Shown: positions 15,830-24,934, counted from the stretch's first letter. The stretch: DNA of 38,742 bases from Sphingobacteriaceae bacterium (GCA_019751895.1 JAIEMU010000216.1:1-38742); one strand, 5' to 3'. Notes: generated by a model from the letters alone, not told the origin. Translations and numbers: made by a program.

Positions 15830-15839
15830 AAAAAATAAA

Positions 15840-16112
15840 ATGAAACACATCAATATAACCATCACAGGAAAAGTGCAAGGAGTGTTCTTTAGGGCAAGTA
15901 CCAAAGCTGTAGCTGACCAAATGGGCGTGAAAGGAACCGTAAAAAACCTGAAAGATGGTTCTGTATATGTGGAAGCCGAAGCCACTGAGGTTTTGTTAGA
16001 TTTGTTTTTAGAATGGTGCAACGAAGGACCTGATAAGTCACAAGTTGAAAGCGTGGAGGTAGAAAATGGGGAGCTGAAAAACTTCCGTAATTTTGAAATT
16101 ATTAAAAAATAA
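15840..16112 (+). CDS. acyP: Acylphosphatase
   Basis: A 90-residue protein with the complete acylphosphatase fold signature. GKVQGVFFR holds the catalytic Arg18, which binds the phosphate, and GTVKNLKDGSV holds Asn36, which orients the water. It hydrolyses acyl phosphates such as 1,3-bisphosphoglycerate or carbamoyl phosphate in the cytoplasm. Length is normal. It sits between the FabK-like gene and the flippase gene with gaps of 10 and 12 nt, so it is probably co-transcribed. Confidence 0.95.
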   Translation: MKHINITITGKVQGVFFRASTKAVADQMGVKGTVKNLKDGSVYVEAEATEVLLDLFLEWCNEGPDKSQVESVEVENGELKNFRNFEIIKK

Positions 16113-16124
16113 AAGCAAATACTT

Positions 16125-17615
16125 GTGTCGGTAATTAAAAAATTTTTAGGTCAAACAGCAATTTATGGGGTCAGTACCGTATTTTCTCGGCTGTTTAATT
16201 TTATTCTTACGCCTATTTTTACAAAAGTGTATGCCAAAGCTACCTACGGTATTTTTACCAATATGTATGCCAATGCAACCTTAATCAATGCCTTGCTGGC
16301 TTTTGGTATGGAGACTACTTATTTTAGGTATTTGAATAAGTTTGAAGACAAAAAACAATCGGTTTACAACAATTCTTTTTTATGTATCGCCGCTTTGGCG
16401 ACCATTTTTTTGGGCTTAGGACTTTCTTTTTCCGACACCATTGCCGCTTATCTAGCCAGCAATGCAAGTCAACTGAACGATTACAAACAATTTGTGCGCT
16501 ATTTTTTATGGATTTTGTTTTTAGATGCCATTTGCATCATTCCCTTTGCCAAACTCCGTGCCGATGGCCGACCTTTTAAATACAGTGTAGTCAAATTTGT
16601 AAATATTGGTTGCTTTGTGCTTTGCAATTTATGCTTTCTTTTTGCCTTGCCTTATCTTATCCAACACAATGTTTTGGGCGCAGGTGCTTTCTCCTCGTGG
16701 TATGTGCATCAGTGGATAGGCTATGTTTTTGTTTCCAATCTCATTGCCAGTGTGCTTACTTTTGCACTTCTTTTGCCCGAATTTTTAAAAGTTCAATTTA
16801 AGTTTGACAGATATTTGTTTGCAAGCATGTTGGGCTACAGTTGGCCTATTCTAATCGCCAATTTATCTTTTATCGTGAACGAGAATTTAGATAAAATAAT
16901 GCTCAAAAAGATGTTGCCCGCCCAACTTGCCGATGGAGATGTGGGTGTGTATGGTGCGGTTTGTAAAATTGCGGTTTTCATGAGCATCTTTATCACCGCC
17001 TTTCGCTTAGGTGCTGAACCTTTCTTTTTTAGCTATGCCAAAAACGAGAATGCCAAAAAAGTGTATGCGCTTATCTTACGTTATTTTGTAGTCGCTTTGT
17101 CGGTTTTGTTTGTGGCTTTGGTAGCCAATATCGAAATGCTAAAGTTTTTCATCAGCAAACAAGAGTATTGGGTAGGCTTGCCTGCCGTTCCTTTCTTGTT
17201 GTTTGGATATGTGTGTTTGGGTATTTATATGAATTTGTCGGTATGGTATCGCCTGTCCGATCAAACCCATTTTGGTTTGTATATTTCCCTCATTGGGGCG
17301 GTGTTGACCATTGTGTTTAATATTTTATTGATACCACATTTTAGTTATATGGGCTCGGCTTGGGTGAGTATGTTCGCGTATTTTGTGATGATGGTGGTCT
17401 CTTACCTCCTCGGACAAAAACATTATCCAATCCCTTATCAGCTAAACAAAATTCTAGCTTATCTGTTGTCGTCGGTGGTGTTGGTGGTGCTTTCGTTTTG
17501 GGTGTTCAATCGCAATATCTATATCGGCAATGCTTTGTTGTTGGCTTTTCTAGGCGCAATATTCTATTTTGAGAAAGCAGAGTTAAAACAATTGTTTTTT
17601 AGAAAAAAGGATTAG
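16125..17615 (+). CDS. Polysaccharide/lipid-linked oligosaccharide flippase (Wzx-like, MOP superfamily)
   Basis: A 496-residue polytopic membrane protein with about 12-14 hydrophobic helices throughout. The N terminus (FLGQTAIYGVSTVFSRLFNF, then ILTPIFTKVY) is typical of Bacteroidota polysaccharide-biosynthesis flippases of the MOP superfamily, and SVWYRLSDQTHFGLYISLIG is typical of their central part. It probably flips an undecaprenyl-linked sugar unit across the inner membrane. The start is a GTG at 16125, 12 nt after acyP; no ATG gives the conserved N terminus. No glycosyltransferases are nearby, so this is not a full O-antigen locus. Confidence 0.85.
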   Translation: MSVIKKFLGQTAIYGVSTVFSRLFNFILTPIFTKVYAKATYGIFTNMYANATLINALLAFGMETTYFRYLNKFEDKKQSVYNNSFLCIAALATIFLGLGLSFSDTIAAYLASNASQLNDYKQFVRYFLWILFLDAICIIPFAKLRADGRPFKYSVVKFVNIGCFVLCNLCFLFALPYLIQHNVLGAGAFSSWYVHQWIGYVFVSNLIASVLTFALLLPEFLKVQFKFDRYLFASMLGYSWPILIANLSFIVNENLDKIMLKKMLPAQLADGDVGVYGAVCKIAVFMSIFITAFRLGAEPFFFSYAKNENAKKVYALILRYFVVALSVLFVALVANIEMLKFFISKQEYWVGLPAVPFLLFGYVCLGIYMNLSVWYRLSDQTHFGLYISLIGAVLTIVFNILLIPHFSYMGSAWVSMFAYFVMMVVSYLLGQKHYPIPYQLNKILAYLLSSVVLVVLSFWVFNRNIYIGNALLLAFLGAIFYFEKAELKQLFFRKKD

Positions 17616-17621
17616 GTAAAG

Positions 17622-17654
17622 CCTATATAAATGCTAAACTTGCGTTTATATAGG
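17622..17654 (+). terminator. Hairpin after the flippase gene
   Basis: CCTATATAAA (17622-17631) pairs perfectly with TTTATATAGG (17645-17654), extendable inward by three pairs. There is no T-tract after it, so it is an mRNA 3'-end structure rather than a textbook terminator. Confidence 0.5.
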
Positions 17655-17700
17655 TGTTATCGGTAATCGCAAAAAAAATCGAAATCCACATGTATTACGC

Positions 17701-17737
17701 CCTAAATTTATATATTTGTACGTATAAATATTTTAGG
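17701..17737 (+). promoter_or_regulatory. Toxin-antitoxin promoter with palindromic candidate operator
   Basis: TATATTTG at 17711-17718 matches the -7 consensus TAnnTTTG, 22 nt before the antitoxin ATG. It lies in an inverted repeat: ATATTTGTAC (17712-17721) pairs with GTATAAATAT (17722-17731) at nine of ten positions, and outer arms CCTAAA (17701-17706) and TTTAGG (17732-17737) pair as well. Such symmetry over the promoter is what an autoregulating antitoxin dimer would need. Confidence 0.55.
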
Positions 17738-17739
17738 TT

Positions 17740-17988
17740 ATGGATACTAAACTTACATTAAAGCTTGATCAAGAGGTAATTGAAAAAGGTAAACGTTATG
17801 CGTCTGAAAAAAAAGTAAGCTTATCTCGAATTATAGAAAATTATCTTAATTCTTTGACTTCAGAAAAAACAAATAATGAAATACAAATTTCGCCGTTTGT
17901 AAAAAGTCTTTCTTCAGGAATTAAAATTCCAGCTGATTATGATTATAAAAAAGATCGTGGTGATTATCTAGAACAAAAATACAAATGA
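17740..17988 (+). CDS. Antitoxin, DUF6364 / ribbon-helix-helix-like
   Basis: An 82-residue protein. Residues 1-45 (MDTKLTLKLDQEVIEKGKRY, then the SLSRIIENYLNSL helix) have the strand-helix-helix pattern of a ribbon-helix-helix DNA-binding domain. The remaining C-terminal tail (IPADYDYKKDRGDYLEQKYK) is charged and Tyr-rich, as expected for a flexible part that folds onto a toxin. It overlaps the PIN toxin gene by 4 nt (ATGA). It probably neutralises the toxin and represses the operon. Confidence 0.8.
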   Translation: MDTKLTLKLDQEVIEKGKRYASEKKVSLSRIIENYLNSLTSEKTNNEIQISPFVKSLSSGIKIPADYDYKKDRGDYLEQKYK

Positions 17989-18398
17989 GCAGGGTGTTTT
18001 TAGATACCAACGTAATATTAGATTTGTTGGGAGAACGAGTTCCTTTTTTTGATTCAATTGCTAAGGTTGCTACTTTGGCAGACCAAAAAAAGATTACGCT
18101 AATTGCCTCACCTCTTTCATTAACGACAATAAATTATGTTTTAAATAAATATGAAACAACCGAATCTGTTTTGAATAAACTTCGAAAGTTTAAAATAATC
18201 TGTGAAGTTTGTGAGGTCAATGAGGAAACAATTGACAAAGCACTTAATTCGAGTTTTAAAGATTTTGAAGATGCTGTTCAATATTTTTCTGCTTTACAAT
18301 CTAACTGCTCAATCATTATAACCAGAAACGGAAAAGACTTTAAGCATGCTACAATTCCAATTATGACAGCTGAGGAGTATTTAAGCAGTATTTTATAA
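17985..18398 (+). CDS. PIN-domain ribonuclease toxin (VapC-like)
   Basis: A 137-residue PIN domain. The N-terminal FLDTNVILDLL holds Asp7, and DFEDAVQYFSA (93-103) holds the second acidic cluster (D93, E95, D96). IITRNGKDF (111-119) brings the last conserved Asn/Asp. The mid-domain Glu of classical VapC is not evident (SLTTINYVLNK instead), a pattern I also associate with other Bacteroidota PIN proteins. It would cleave RNA, tRNA in several studied VapCs. Its translation is coupled to the antitoxin through a 4-nt overlap. Confidence 0.85.
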   Translation: MSRVFLDTNVILDLLGERVPFFDSIAKVATLADQKKITLIASPLSLTTINYVLNKYETTESVLNKLRKFKIICEVCEVNEETIDKALNSSFKDFEDAVQYFSALQSNCSIIITRNGKDFKHATIPIMTAEEYLSSIL

Positions 18399-18520
18399 AG
18401 CGACTACAGTCAACAATATTTTTGTAAAAGTGGCGGTTCGGTGCTTTGCATCAATATTTACACTTCCAAAATCCCCGCCTTCGCAAAATCCCAAAGCGTT
18501 AGCGTGTACATTATTTAGAA

Positions 18521-18555
18521 AAAGCCACGAATATTTTAAATACTCGTGGCTTTTT
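18521..18555. terminator. Bidirectional terminator between the PIN toxin and the TonB receptor gene
   Basis: AAAGCCACGA (18521-18530) pairs perfectly with TCGTGGCTTT (18544-18553). T-rich runs follow on both strands, so it can end the minus-strand receptor gene (stop at 18572) and also catch transcripts from the toxin gene. Confidence 0.85.
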
Positions 18556-18571
18556 AAATAATTAAGGAATC

Positions 18572-20992
18572 TTAAAACTCCCAAATAAATCCAAATTGAG
18601 GGATAAAGGAAGCCGTAGCATCTGTGAATATAAAAGGTGTTCCATTTGCACCATCGGCTCTTAATGGGTTTCCGTCGGTGGTTACAAAAGCTGTGTTTTC
18701 TTCGTTGCGTTTAAACGAGTAACGAGGGGTTTCAGGATTTACAGTTTGCAATACATTGGTAAAATCGAAGTAAAGATTGAAACTACTTTTGTTGAAATTC
18801 CATTTTTTATCTATGCGCATATCTACTTGATTAAAAGCGCCCAATCTTCTGTTGTTGAGCTGAGCGAAATCAGGCTGTCCTTTTCCCGATTGCATATAAA
18901 AAGCTTTTGCTGTTGCACTATCTTCGGGCGTTACAAATGGCGTATAAGGTGCGCCGCCTGCCATTCTATATTTCAAACCCAATTCCCAGCCTCTGCCTAG
19001 TTTTTGACCTAAAATAATCGACACTAGATGTCTATTGTCCCATGCTGAGGCTACATATTTGCCATCAAGACCCGAAAATTGACTTACATAAAAAGTGTAG
19101 GAAGCGGTAACGAAAGTATTTTTCACTAATTTTTGTTGTGCAAAAAGCTCCACACCATAACTGCGTCCTTTTCCATTGGTGCTTACTTTTTCGTTTCCTA
19201 TGGCGCCAAAGTCTCCACCTTGGTTGGCCAACGATAAACCATCTCTTTCCGATACGGCATAGTTTTCATACGTTTTGTAAAAACCCTCTGCCGTAAACCT
19301 TAATGCAGAAGTTGGATTGTATTCCACACCCGTTACATAGTGGTTAGACATTGTATAATCTGTGTTTTTATTTACGAAGTCAGCTCCTTGTTTATATCCC
19401 AAAATGGTGTAAATAGGAATTTTAGAATAACGACCCACACTGGCGTTGAGGTTAAATCCATTAAATAAGCTATACGATAAACCCAATCTTGGAGATAATG
19501 TTTTGAGCAAATGTGCCCCCGACATAAAAGTATTGTCGTCGGCTCTAAGTCCAAAGGTTGTAGAAAGTTTTTCGTTTAAAAAACGAGCGCTTCCTGAAAC
19601 AAACAAACCATATTTAACAAAGTTAATGTCGGTATTAAAAACACTGCGAATAGGTGTCAGCACATTGCCTGTAATTCTATTTCCTACAATTCCGTCAAAA
19701 TCATTGCTGTAAGCAACTTGTTGAACCGAAACACCATAGTTTAACGTAAAGCCATCTAAAAGGTGTTTGCTTTCTACTCGCAATTTAGTTTCTCTTTCTT
19801 TCGAATTGCTCAATAAAGTTCGCTCCTCAGCCACAGGCTTGTTGTTGTCGGCAAAACGCTCTAATTGATTGCTAAACATATTTTGACTCAATACAGCTTG
19901 CCAATAGCCACCGCTAAATAAGTGTTTGAAATTGGCGCCAACCGTATAATTCCATTGATTGATGCTTGGGCTCGAACGCAATGCATATTCTTTGTCGGGT
20001 GTAGATTTTTTTGGCGTACTGAAAGTAAACTCGTCAATAGCACCCACACCGATTAAATTTAAACTGTTGTTCTTGTCAAAATCGTGTTTTACCTTGTATT
20101 GAAAATCCCAATAGTTTGGTCGGATAGGTAAATCAATCGCTTGAAATAAATATTGCAGGTAAGATCTTCGGGCAGATGCCAAATAGGTGGTTTTTTTTGA
20201 AAGCGGACCTTCGATGGTTAGTGCAGCCTCCGAACTCGACAATCTAATGTTGCTTTGAAAAGCGTTTGGGTTTCCATTTCTTTGTTTAAACTCTAAAACA
20301 GAAGACAGTGCATTGTCGAATTTGGCAGCAAAACTACTCGAACTCAAGGTCACATCTTGAATAAAGGAAACGTTTAAAATCCCCTGCGGACCACCTGCAC
20401 TACCTTGCGTAGAAAAGTGATTGATTTGCGGAATTTCAACGCCATCTAAATAATACACGTTTTCGTTGGGTGCGCCACCTCTAATGATGATGTCGTTTCT
20501 GAAACCTCCAGCACCCGTTGTACCAGCCACACCGGGCAAAGCCTGTATCACTCTCGAGATGTCAAAATTTCCTCCTGGATTGCTTTTTATTTCTTCAATG
20601 GTCAGGTTTTGAACTGATAACGGGGTTTCTAGTTTTTTGCCAAAGCTGTTGCTTTTAATTTTCACTTCCTGAAGGGTGTTTGTCGCTTTGTCGAGCTCTA
20701 CATCCATCACCACCGCATTTCCATTGTTTACCACCACATTGTATAAAGTTTTGGAGGTGTAGCCCAGCAATTGGATTTTAATATTATAGGTTTTAGGAAC
20801 GATGCCACCAATAGAAAACTTCCCTTCGTTGTTGGTTGTCGTTGAAAGTTTTGTGCCTTCAAGGCTAACAATGGCGCCCACAATAATTTCTTGACTTGCG
20901 GCGTCTTTAATTGTTCCAGTTAATTTTGCGTTTTGCGCTTTGCTTATTTGTATGCAACAAAGTGCAATAAATAGATAGGTGATTAATTTCAT
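18572..20992 (-). CDS. TonB-dependent receptor with a carboxypeptidase-like N-terminal domain
   Basis: An 806-residue outer-membrane receptor. The signal peptide is MKLITYLFIALCCIQISKAQ. A CarboxypepD_reg-like domain follows (about 22-100, LTGTIKDAASQEIIVGAIVS). The plug domain is at about 110-225 (RVIQALPGVAGTTGAGGFRN, IIIRGGAPNENVYYLDG). The rest is the 22-strand barrel, ending in FIPQFGFIWEF with a C-terminal Phe, as barrel insertion usually requires. It takes up an unidentified substrate with TonB energy. It stands alone, with no SusD partner, and diverges from gap. A -7 box TAGATTTG lies 26-33 nt upstream. Confidence 0.95.
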   Translation of the reverse strand: MKLITYLFIALCCIQISKAQNAKLTGTIKDAASQEIIVGAIVSLEGTKLSTTTNNEGKFSIGGIVPKTYNIKIQLLGYTSKTLYNVVVNNGNAVVMDVELDKATNTLQEVKIKSNSFGKKLETPLSVQNLTIEEIKSNPGGNFDISRVIQALPGVAGTTGAGGFRNDIIIRGGAPNENVYYLDGVEIPQINHFSTQGSAGGPQGILNVSFIQDVTLSSSSFAAKFDNALSSVLEFKQRNGNPNAFQSNIRLSSSEAALTIEGPLSKKTTYLASARRSYLQYLFQAIDLPIRPNYWDFQYKVKHDFDKNNSLNLIGVGAIDEFTFSTPKKSTPDKEYALRSSPSINQWNYTVGANFKHLFSGGYWQAVLSQNMFSNQLERFADNNKPVAEERTLLSNSKERETKLRVESKHLLDGFTLNYGVSVQQVAYSNDFDGIVGNRITGNVLTPIRSVFNTDINFVKYGLFVSGSARFLNEKLSTTFGLRADDNTFMSGAHLLKTLSPRLGLSYSLFNGFNLNASVGRYSKIPIYTILGYKQGADFVNKNTDYTMSNHYVTGVEYNPTSALRFTAEGFYKTYENYAVSERDGLSLANQGGDFGAIGNEKVSTNGKGRSYGVELFAQQKLVKNTFVTASYTFYVSQFSGLDGKYVASAWDNRHLVSIILGQKLGRGWELGLKYRMAGGAPYTPFVTPEDSATAKAFYMQSGKGQPDFAQLNNRRLGAFNQVDMRIDKKWNFNKSSFNLYFDFTNVLQTVNPETPRYSFKRNEENTAFVTTDGNPLRADGANGTPFIFTDATASFIPQFGFIWEF

Positions 20993-21017
20993 GCGAATTA
21001 GTTTTTTAAAAAGTTTG

Positions 21018-21025
21018 CAAATCTA
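21018..21025 (-). promoter_or_regulatory. -7 promoter box of the TonB-dependent receptor gene
   Basis: On the minus strand TAGATTTG matches TAnnTTTG exactly, 26-33 nt before the start codon. No well-spaced -33 TTTG is apparent. Confidence 0.5.
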
Positions 21026-21142
21026 TGTAAAAGTAGGACTATGAATTTTGAAACAAAGTTAAAATTACATTTTTTTGAGAATGTGAAGGGACTATTTCCG
21101 TGTTCATTTTTAATTTCCCTTAAAATGTTCTAATAATATAGG

Positions 21143-21150
21143 TATTTTTG
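21143..21150 (+). promoter_or_regulatory. -7 promoter box of the gap operon
   Basis: TATTTTTG matches TAnnTTTG exactly, 27-34 nt before the gap start codon. Confidence 0.5.
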
Positions 21151-21176
21151 TTTTCTTTAAATTTTGAAAATAAAAA

Positions 21177-22169
21177 ATGAAAATAGCAATCAATGGATTT
21201 GGAAGGATAGGTAGAACGTTTTTAAGAAATGCCTTGATGAAAAATATTGAGGTAGTTGCCATCAACGACCTAAGCGATTCGGATACTTTGGCGCATCTTT
21301 TTAAATACGATTCGATACACGGTGTTTTTTCGGGAACGGTTTCATCTTCGCCAACTTCTATTTTAATTGAAGGCAAGGAAATTGCGGTTTTTGCCATCCA
21401 AGATGCTGAAAATTTACCTTGGGCGGAATTAGGTGTGGATTTAGTAATCGAATCGACGGGAAAAAATTTAAGCAAAACCAATGCAAATAAACATTTGTTG
21501 GCAGGCGCCAAACAAGTAATTATTTCGGCACCTGCCGAAGACGATATTGCGATGGTGGTGTTAGGTGTAAACGACGAAAAAGTAAATTTGTCAGAAAAAA
21601 TACTTTCCAATGCATCTTGTACCACCAACAACATTGCGCCAATGATAAAAATATTGGATGAAAATTGGGGCGTTTTGGAGGGATACATCACCACCGTTCA
21701 CTCGATGACAGGCGACCAAAACCTACACGATGCGCCACACAAAGATTTGCGAAGAGCAAGAGCAGCGTCTTCGTCTATTATTCCCACCACCACAGGAGCG
21801 GCAAAAGCAATCACTCGAATTTTTCCGCATTTGAATGGTAATTTAGGCGGTGCGGGTATCCGTGTGCCAGTTTTAAATGGATCTCTAACAGATTTCACCT
21901 GTACGCTAAAAAACAAAGCTACCGTAGCACAAATAAATGCAGCTTTTAAAATCGCTTCTGAAAATAAAATGAAAGGGATTTTGCAATACACCGAAGCGCC
22001 AATTGTTTCTGTGGACGTAATTAATAATCCACATTCTTGTGTTTTTGATGCACAACTTACTTCTATCGTAGGTGGTTTGGTAAAAGTGGTGGGCTGGTAT
22101 GACAACGAATTTGGATATGCCAGTCGCTTGGTAGATTTGGTCTTGAAAATTGAAAACAAAAATGGTTGA
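21177..22169 (+). CDS. gap: Glyceraldehyde-3-phosphate dehydrogenase
   Basis: A 330-residue GAPDH that oxidises glyceraldehyde-3-phosphate to 1,3-bisphosphoglycerate in glycolysis. INGFGRIGR (5-13) is the NAD loop, and Asp31 (AINDLSD) after the second strand suggests NAD preference. SNASCTTNNIAP (144-155) contains the catalytic Cys148, paired with His175 (TTVHSMTGDQ). WYDNEFGYA lies near the C terminus. All key residues are present. It is first in an operon with a GNAT gene (8-nt overlap) and pgk, the next enzyme of the pathway. Confidence 0.97.
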   Translation: MKIAINGFGRIGRTFLRNALMKNIEVVAINDLSDSDTLAHLFKYDSIHGVFSGTVSSSPTSILIEGKEIAVFAIQDAENLPWAELGVDLVIESTGKNLSKTNANKHLLAGAKQVIISAPAEDDIAMVVLGVNDEKVNLSEKILSNASCTTNNIAPMIKILDENWGVLEGYITTVHSMTGDQNLHDAPHKDLRRARAASSSIIPTTTGAAKAITRIFPHLNGNLGGAGIRVPVLNGSLTDFTCTLKNKATVAQINAAFKIASENKMKGILQYTEAPIVSVDVINNPHSCVFDAQLTSIVGGLVKVVGWYDNEFGYASRLVDLVLKIENKNG

Positions 22170-22593
22170 TTTCGTTTCCATTGATCAAGTTTTACCTATT
22201 CGCAACGTGGTGTTGAGAAACAACAAAGGCATTGAATTTGCTCGCTTTGCGGAAGATAAACTGGTCGATACTTTTCATTTGGCCTATCTGTTAAATGATA
22301 AAGTGGTGAGCGTGTCCACATTTTTACCTGCTAACTTGCCCGATATTTCATTGAAAGGTTTTCAACTTCGTGGCATGGCAACATTGATTGAATGCGCTGG
22401 AAATGGTTTTGGAAAAGCAATTGTCAACTTTGCAATAAGTTATTTAAAAACAAAAAACGTTAACTATATTTGGTGCAATGCCCGCCAAAGCGCCTTAGGG
22501 TTTTATCGCAATTTAGGCTTTGAAATAAATTCTCAACCTTTTGAAATAGAAAATATAGGCACACATTATAGAATGATTTTACAATTAAATTAA
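22162..22593 (+). CDS. GNAT family N-acetyltransferase between gap and pgk
   Basis: A 143-residue GNAT protein. I chose the ATG at 22162, which overlaps the end of gap by 8 nt; an upstream TTG at 22150 is less likely. The acetyl-CoA loop region is [12 protein letters not shown] after [12 protein letters not shown], and [18 protein letters not shown] is the typical C-terminal motif. The relative order matches small housekeeping GNATs, and the substrate is unknown. pgk starts 4 nt after its stop, so it is translated with two glycolytic enzymes. Confidence 0.85.
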   Translation: MVDFVSIDQVLPIRNVVLRNNKGIEFARFAEDKLVDTFHLAYLLNDKVVSVSTFLPANLPDISLKGFQLRGMATLIECAGNGFGKAIVNFAISYLKTKNVNYIWCNARQSALGFYRNLGFEINSQPFEIENIGTHYRMILQLN

Positions 22594-22597
22594 AAAT

Positions 22598-23788
22598 ATG
22601 AAAACAGTAGATTCGATTAATTTTGCAGACAAAAAAGCATTAGTTAGAGTAGATTTTAACGTTCCTTTGGATGCAGATTTCAACATTACCGATAACAAAA
22701 GAATGATAGCTGCTTTGCCAACCATCCAAAAAATATTAAAAGATGGTGGTTCAGTTGTTTTAATGTCGCACCTTGGAAGACCAAAAGGTGGTCCAGATGC
22801 AAAATATTCATTAAAACATATTTTAGGTGATTTGTCACGAATGTTAGATATTGAAGTGAAATTTGCGAACGATTGCATTGGAGAAGAAGCCGTTTTAAAA
22901 GCTAATAATCTTTTTCCAGGTGAAGTTTTATTAATAGAAAATTTGCGTTTTCATAGTGAAGAGGAAAAAGGCAATATTGAATTTGCAGAGAAATTAGCGA
23001 AATTAGGCAATGTGTATGTAAACGATGCTTTTGGTACTGCACACAGAGCACATGCCTCAACAAGTATTATTGCTCAGTTTTTCCCTCAAGAAAAATATTT
23101 TGGCTATCTGATGGCTGCGGAGTTAAACAATGCTGAAAAAATATTAAACCATGCCGAAAGACCTTTTACCGCAATTATGGGTGGCGCTAAAGTTTCCGAT
23201 AAACTTTTATTAATCGAAAGCCTTTTAGATAAAGTTGATAATTTGATTATAGGCGGAGGAATGGCTTATACTTTTGCAAAAGCACAAGGTGGAGAAATAG
23301 GAACTTCGTTGTTAGAGGCAGATAAAATGGATTTGTGTTTGCAGCTTTTAGAAAAAGCAAAAAGCAAAGGTGTTAATTTGATTCTGCCAATTGATACCGT
23401 AATTGCCGATAAATTTGCAAACGATGCTCAAAAACAAAATGCGGATTCAGGTCAAATTCCTGCCAATTGGATGGGCTTAGACATTGGCCCAAAAACGAAT
23501 GAACTTTTTAAAAAAACTATTTTAGCGTCGAAAACCATTTTATGGAATGGTCCAATGGGTGTTTTTGAAATGAAAAACTTTGAACAAGGAACTAAGGCTG
23601 TGGCAGATGCTGTAGTGGCGGCGACTCAAAAAGGAGCTTTTTCGTTAATTGGCGGTGGAGATTCAGCAGCAGCAATTGCTAAGTTTGGAATGGAAGCTGG
23701 TGTAAGTTATATTTCTACAGGTGGAGGTGCTTTGTTGGAGTATATGGAAGGAAAAGAACTGCCAGGTGTAAAAGCAATAAATGATTAA
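22598..23788 (+). CDS. pgk: Phosphoglycerate kinase
   Basis: A 396-residue PGK that makes ATP and 3-phosphoglycerate from 1,3-bisphosphoglycerate. Diagnostic motifs are RVDFNVPLD (17-25), SHLGRPKG (57-64), [10 protein letters not shown], the [14 protein letters not shown] hinge strand, [18 protein letters not shown] and the nucleotide loop GGGDSAAA. Full normal length. It follows the GNAT gene by 4 nt. The next gene's conserved start lies 67 nt downstream, although its frame is open through that gap. Confidence 0.97.
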   Translation: MKTVDSINFADKKALVRVDFNVPLDADFNITDNKRMIAALPTIQKILKDGGSVVLMSHLGRPKGGPDAKYSLKHILGDLSRMLDIEVKFANDCIGEEAVLKANNLFPGEVLLIENLRFHSEEEKGNIEFAEKLAKLGNVYVNDAFGTAHRAHASTSIIAQFFPQEKYFGYLMAAELNNAEKILNHAERPFTAIMGGAKVSDKLLLIESLLDKVDNLIIGGGMAYTFAKAQGGEIGTSLLEADKMDLCLQLLEKAKSKGVNLILPIDTVIADKFANDAQKQNADSGQIPANWMGLDIGPKTNELFKKTILASKTILWNGPMGVFEMKNFEQGTKAVADAVVAATQKGAFSLIGGGDSAAAIAKFGMEAGVSYISTGGGALLEYMEGKELPGVKAIND

Positions 23789-23855
23789 TTGCTTGATAAC
23801 TTTGTTATATCGCTCTAAATGGAGTGAAATAAAAAATATCATCACTTTAAACAAT

Positions 23856-24881
23856 ATGAAAATGAGAAAATTAATAATACTTTTTGCTTGTTTGCCTTTA
23901 GTGTCTCTCGGACAAATTTTTAGAATGGAGAGTTTGGCAAGTATAGAGATGACCAGTTTAAGGGGGCTTTCTGTAGTTTCTAATGAAGTAGCTTGGGTTA
24001 GTGGCAGTAACGGCATGATTGGTAAAACCGAAGACGGAGGTCAAAATTGGGAATGGACTCAACCTAAAGGTTTCGAAGAATTGGATTTTAGAGACATTGA
24101 AGCTTTTGACGAGAAAAAGGCAATTGTGATTAATGCAGGCTCACCAGCGTATATTTTGATGACCGAAGATGGGGGAGGGAAGTGGAAAAAAGTGTATCAA
24201 AATTTAGACACAGCGATTTTTTTAGATGGAATGTCTTTTTGGGATAAAAAAAATGGCTTGATTTTTGGCGACCCTATTAAAAATAAAATGCAACTATTGA
24301 AAACTACCAATGGAGGTTATAACTGGACCGAGGTTGAAACAGATAGTTTATCTTTAGTTTTAGCTGAAGATGAAGCAGGTTTTGCAGCTAGTGGTTCTAC
24401 CATCAAAACACTAGATGGAGGATATACTTGGATTGCAACTGGAGGCTCAGAATCAAATATTTATTTTTCAAATGATTACGCTGAAACTTGGAATAAGTAC
24501 CCTTGCCCGATTTTACAAGGAGAAGCCAGTCAAGGTGTTTTTTCTATCGATTTTATTGACGAGAAAAATGGAATTGCTGTGGGTGGAGACTATACTAAGG
24601 AAAAAGAAAGTAAAAATAATGCATTGATAACCACAGATGGAGGACAGAGTTGGTTTAAACCTACTAAATCGGTTTTGGGCTATCGTTCTGGGGTGGCATA
24701 TTTAGACCGCGAAACCTGTTATGCAACAGGAGTTTCAGGTACAGATTATTCTAAAGATGGAGGTAAAACTTGGCGAAGAGTGAGTTTGCAAAGTTTTAAT
24801 GCGATTCAAAAAGCTAAAAAAGGAAATTTGATTTTGCTGGTCGGCAATAAAGGACAAATTAGTAGGCTTATCGAAGAGTAA
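23856..24881 (+). CDS. Ycf48-like / BNR-repeat secreted protein
   Basis: A 341-residue predicted beta-propeller. I chose the ATG at 23856 because it gives a signal peptide (MKMRKLIILFACLPLVSLGQ); the reading frame is open further upstream into pgk. Repeated blades carry the motif T-x-DGG-x-x-W: KTEDGGQNWEW, MTEDGGGKWKK, KTTNGGYNWTE, KTLDGGYTWIA, TTDGGQSWFK and YSKDGGKTWRR. This is typical of BNR and photosystem II stability factor (Ycf48)-like propellers. It is probably an exported scaffold or glycan-binding protein; Bacteroidota have many of unknown role. A strong terminator follows 21 nt after the stop. Confidence 0.8.
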   Translation: MKMRKLIILFACLPLVSLGQIFRMESLASIEMTSLRGLSVVSNEVAWVSGSNGMIGKTEDGGQNWEWTQPKGFEELDFRDIEAFDEKKAIVINAGSPAYILMTEDGGGKWKKVYQNLDTAIFLDGMSFWDKKNGLIFGDPIKNKMQLLKTTNGGYNWTEVETDSLSLVLAEDEAGFAASGSTIKTLDGGYTWIATGGSESNIYFSNDYAETWNKYPCPILQGEASQGVFSIDFIDEKNGIAVGGDYTKEKESKNNALITTDGGQSWFKPTKSVLGYRSGVAYLDRETCYATGVSGTDYSKDGGKTWRRVSLQSFNAIQKAKKGNLILLVGNKGQISRLIEE

Positions 24882-24902
24882 CATTAGAAAATATTTATGT
24901 TG

Positions 24903-24934
24903 AAACCACCTATTGGAAAATAGGTGGTTTTTTT
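24903..24934 (+). terminator. Strong terminator closing the gap-pgk operon
   Basis: AAACCACCTATT (24903-24914) pairs perfectly with AATAGGTGGTTT (24919-24930) around a GGAA tetraloop, followed by more T residues. It insulates the glycolytic operon from the dcw cluster. Confidence 0.92.

Noticed and set aside
18393-18584. Minus-strand open frame over the gap after the PIN toxin
   Set aside because: It crosses the terminator and the end of the TonB receptor gene. It resembles a translated intergenic repeat more than a gene.
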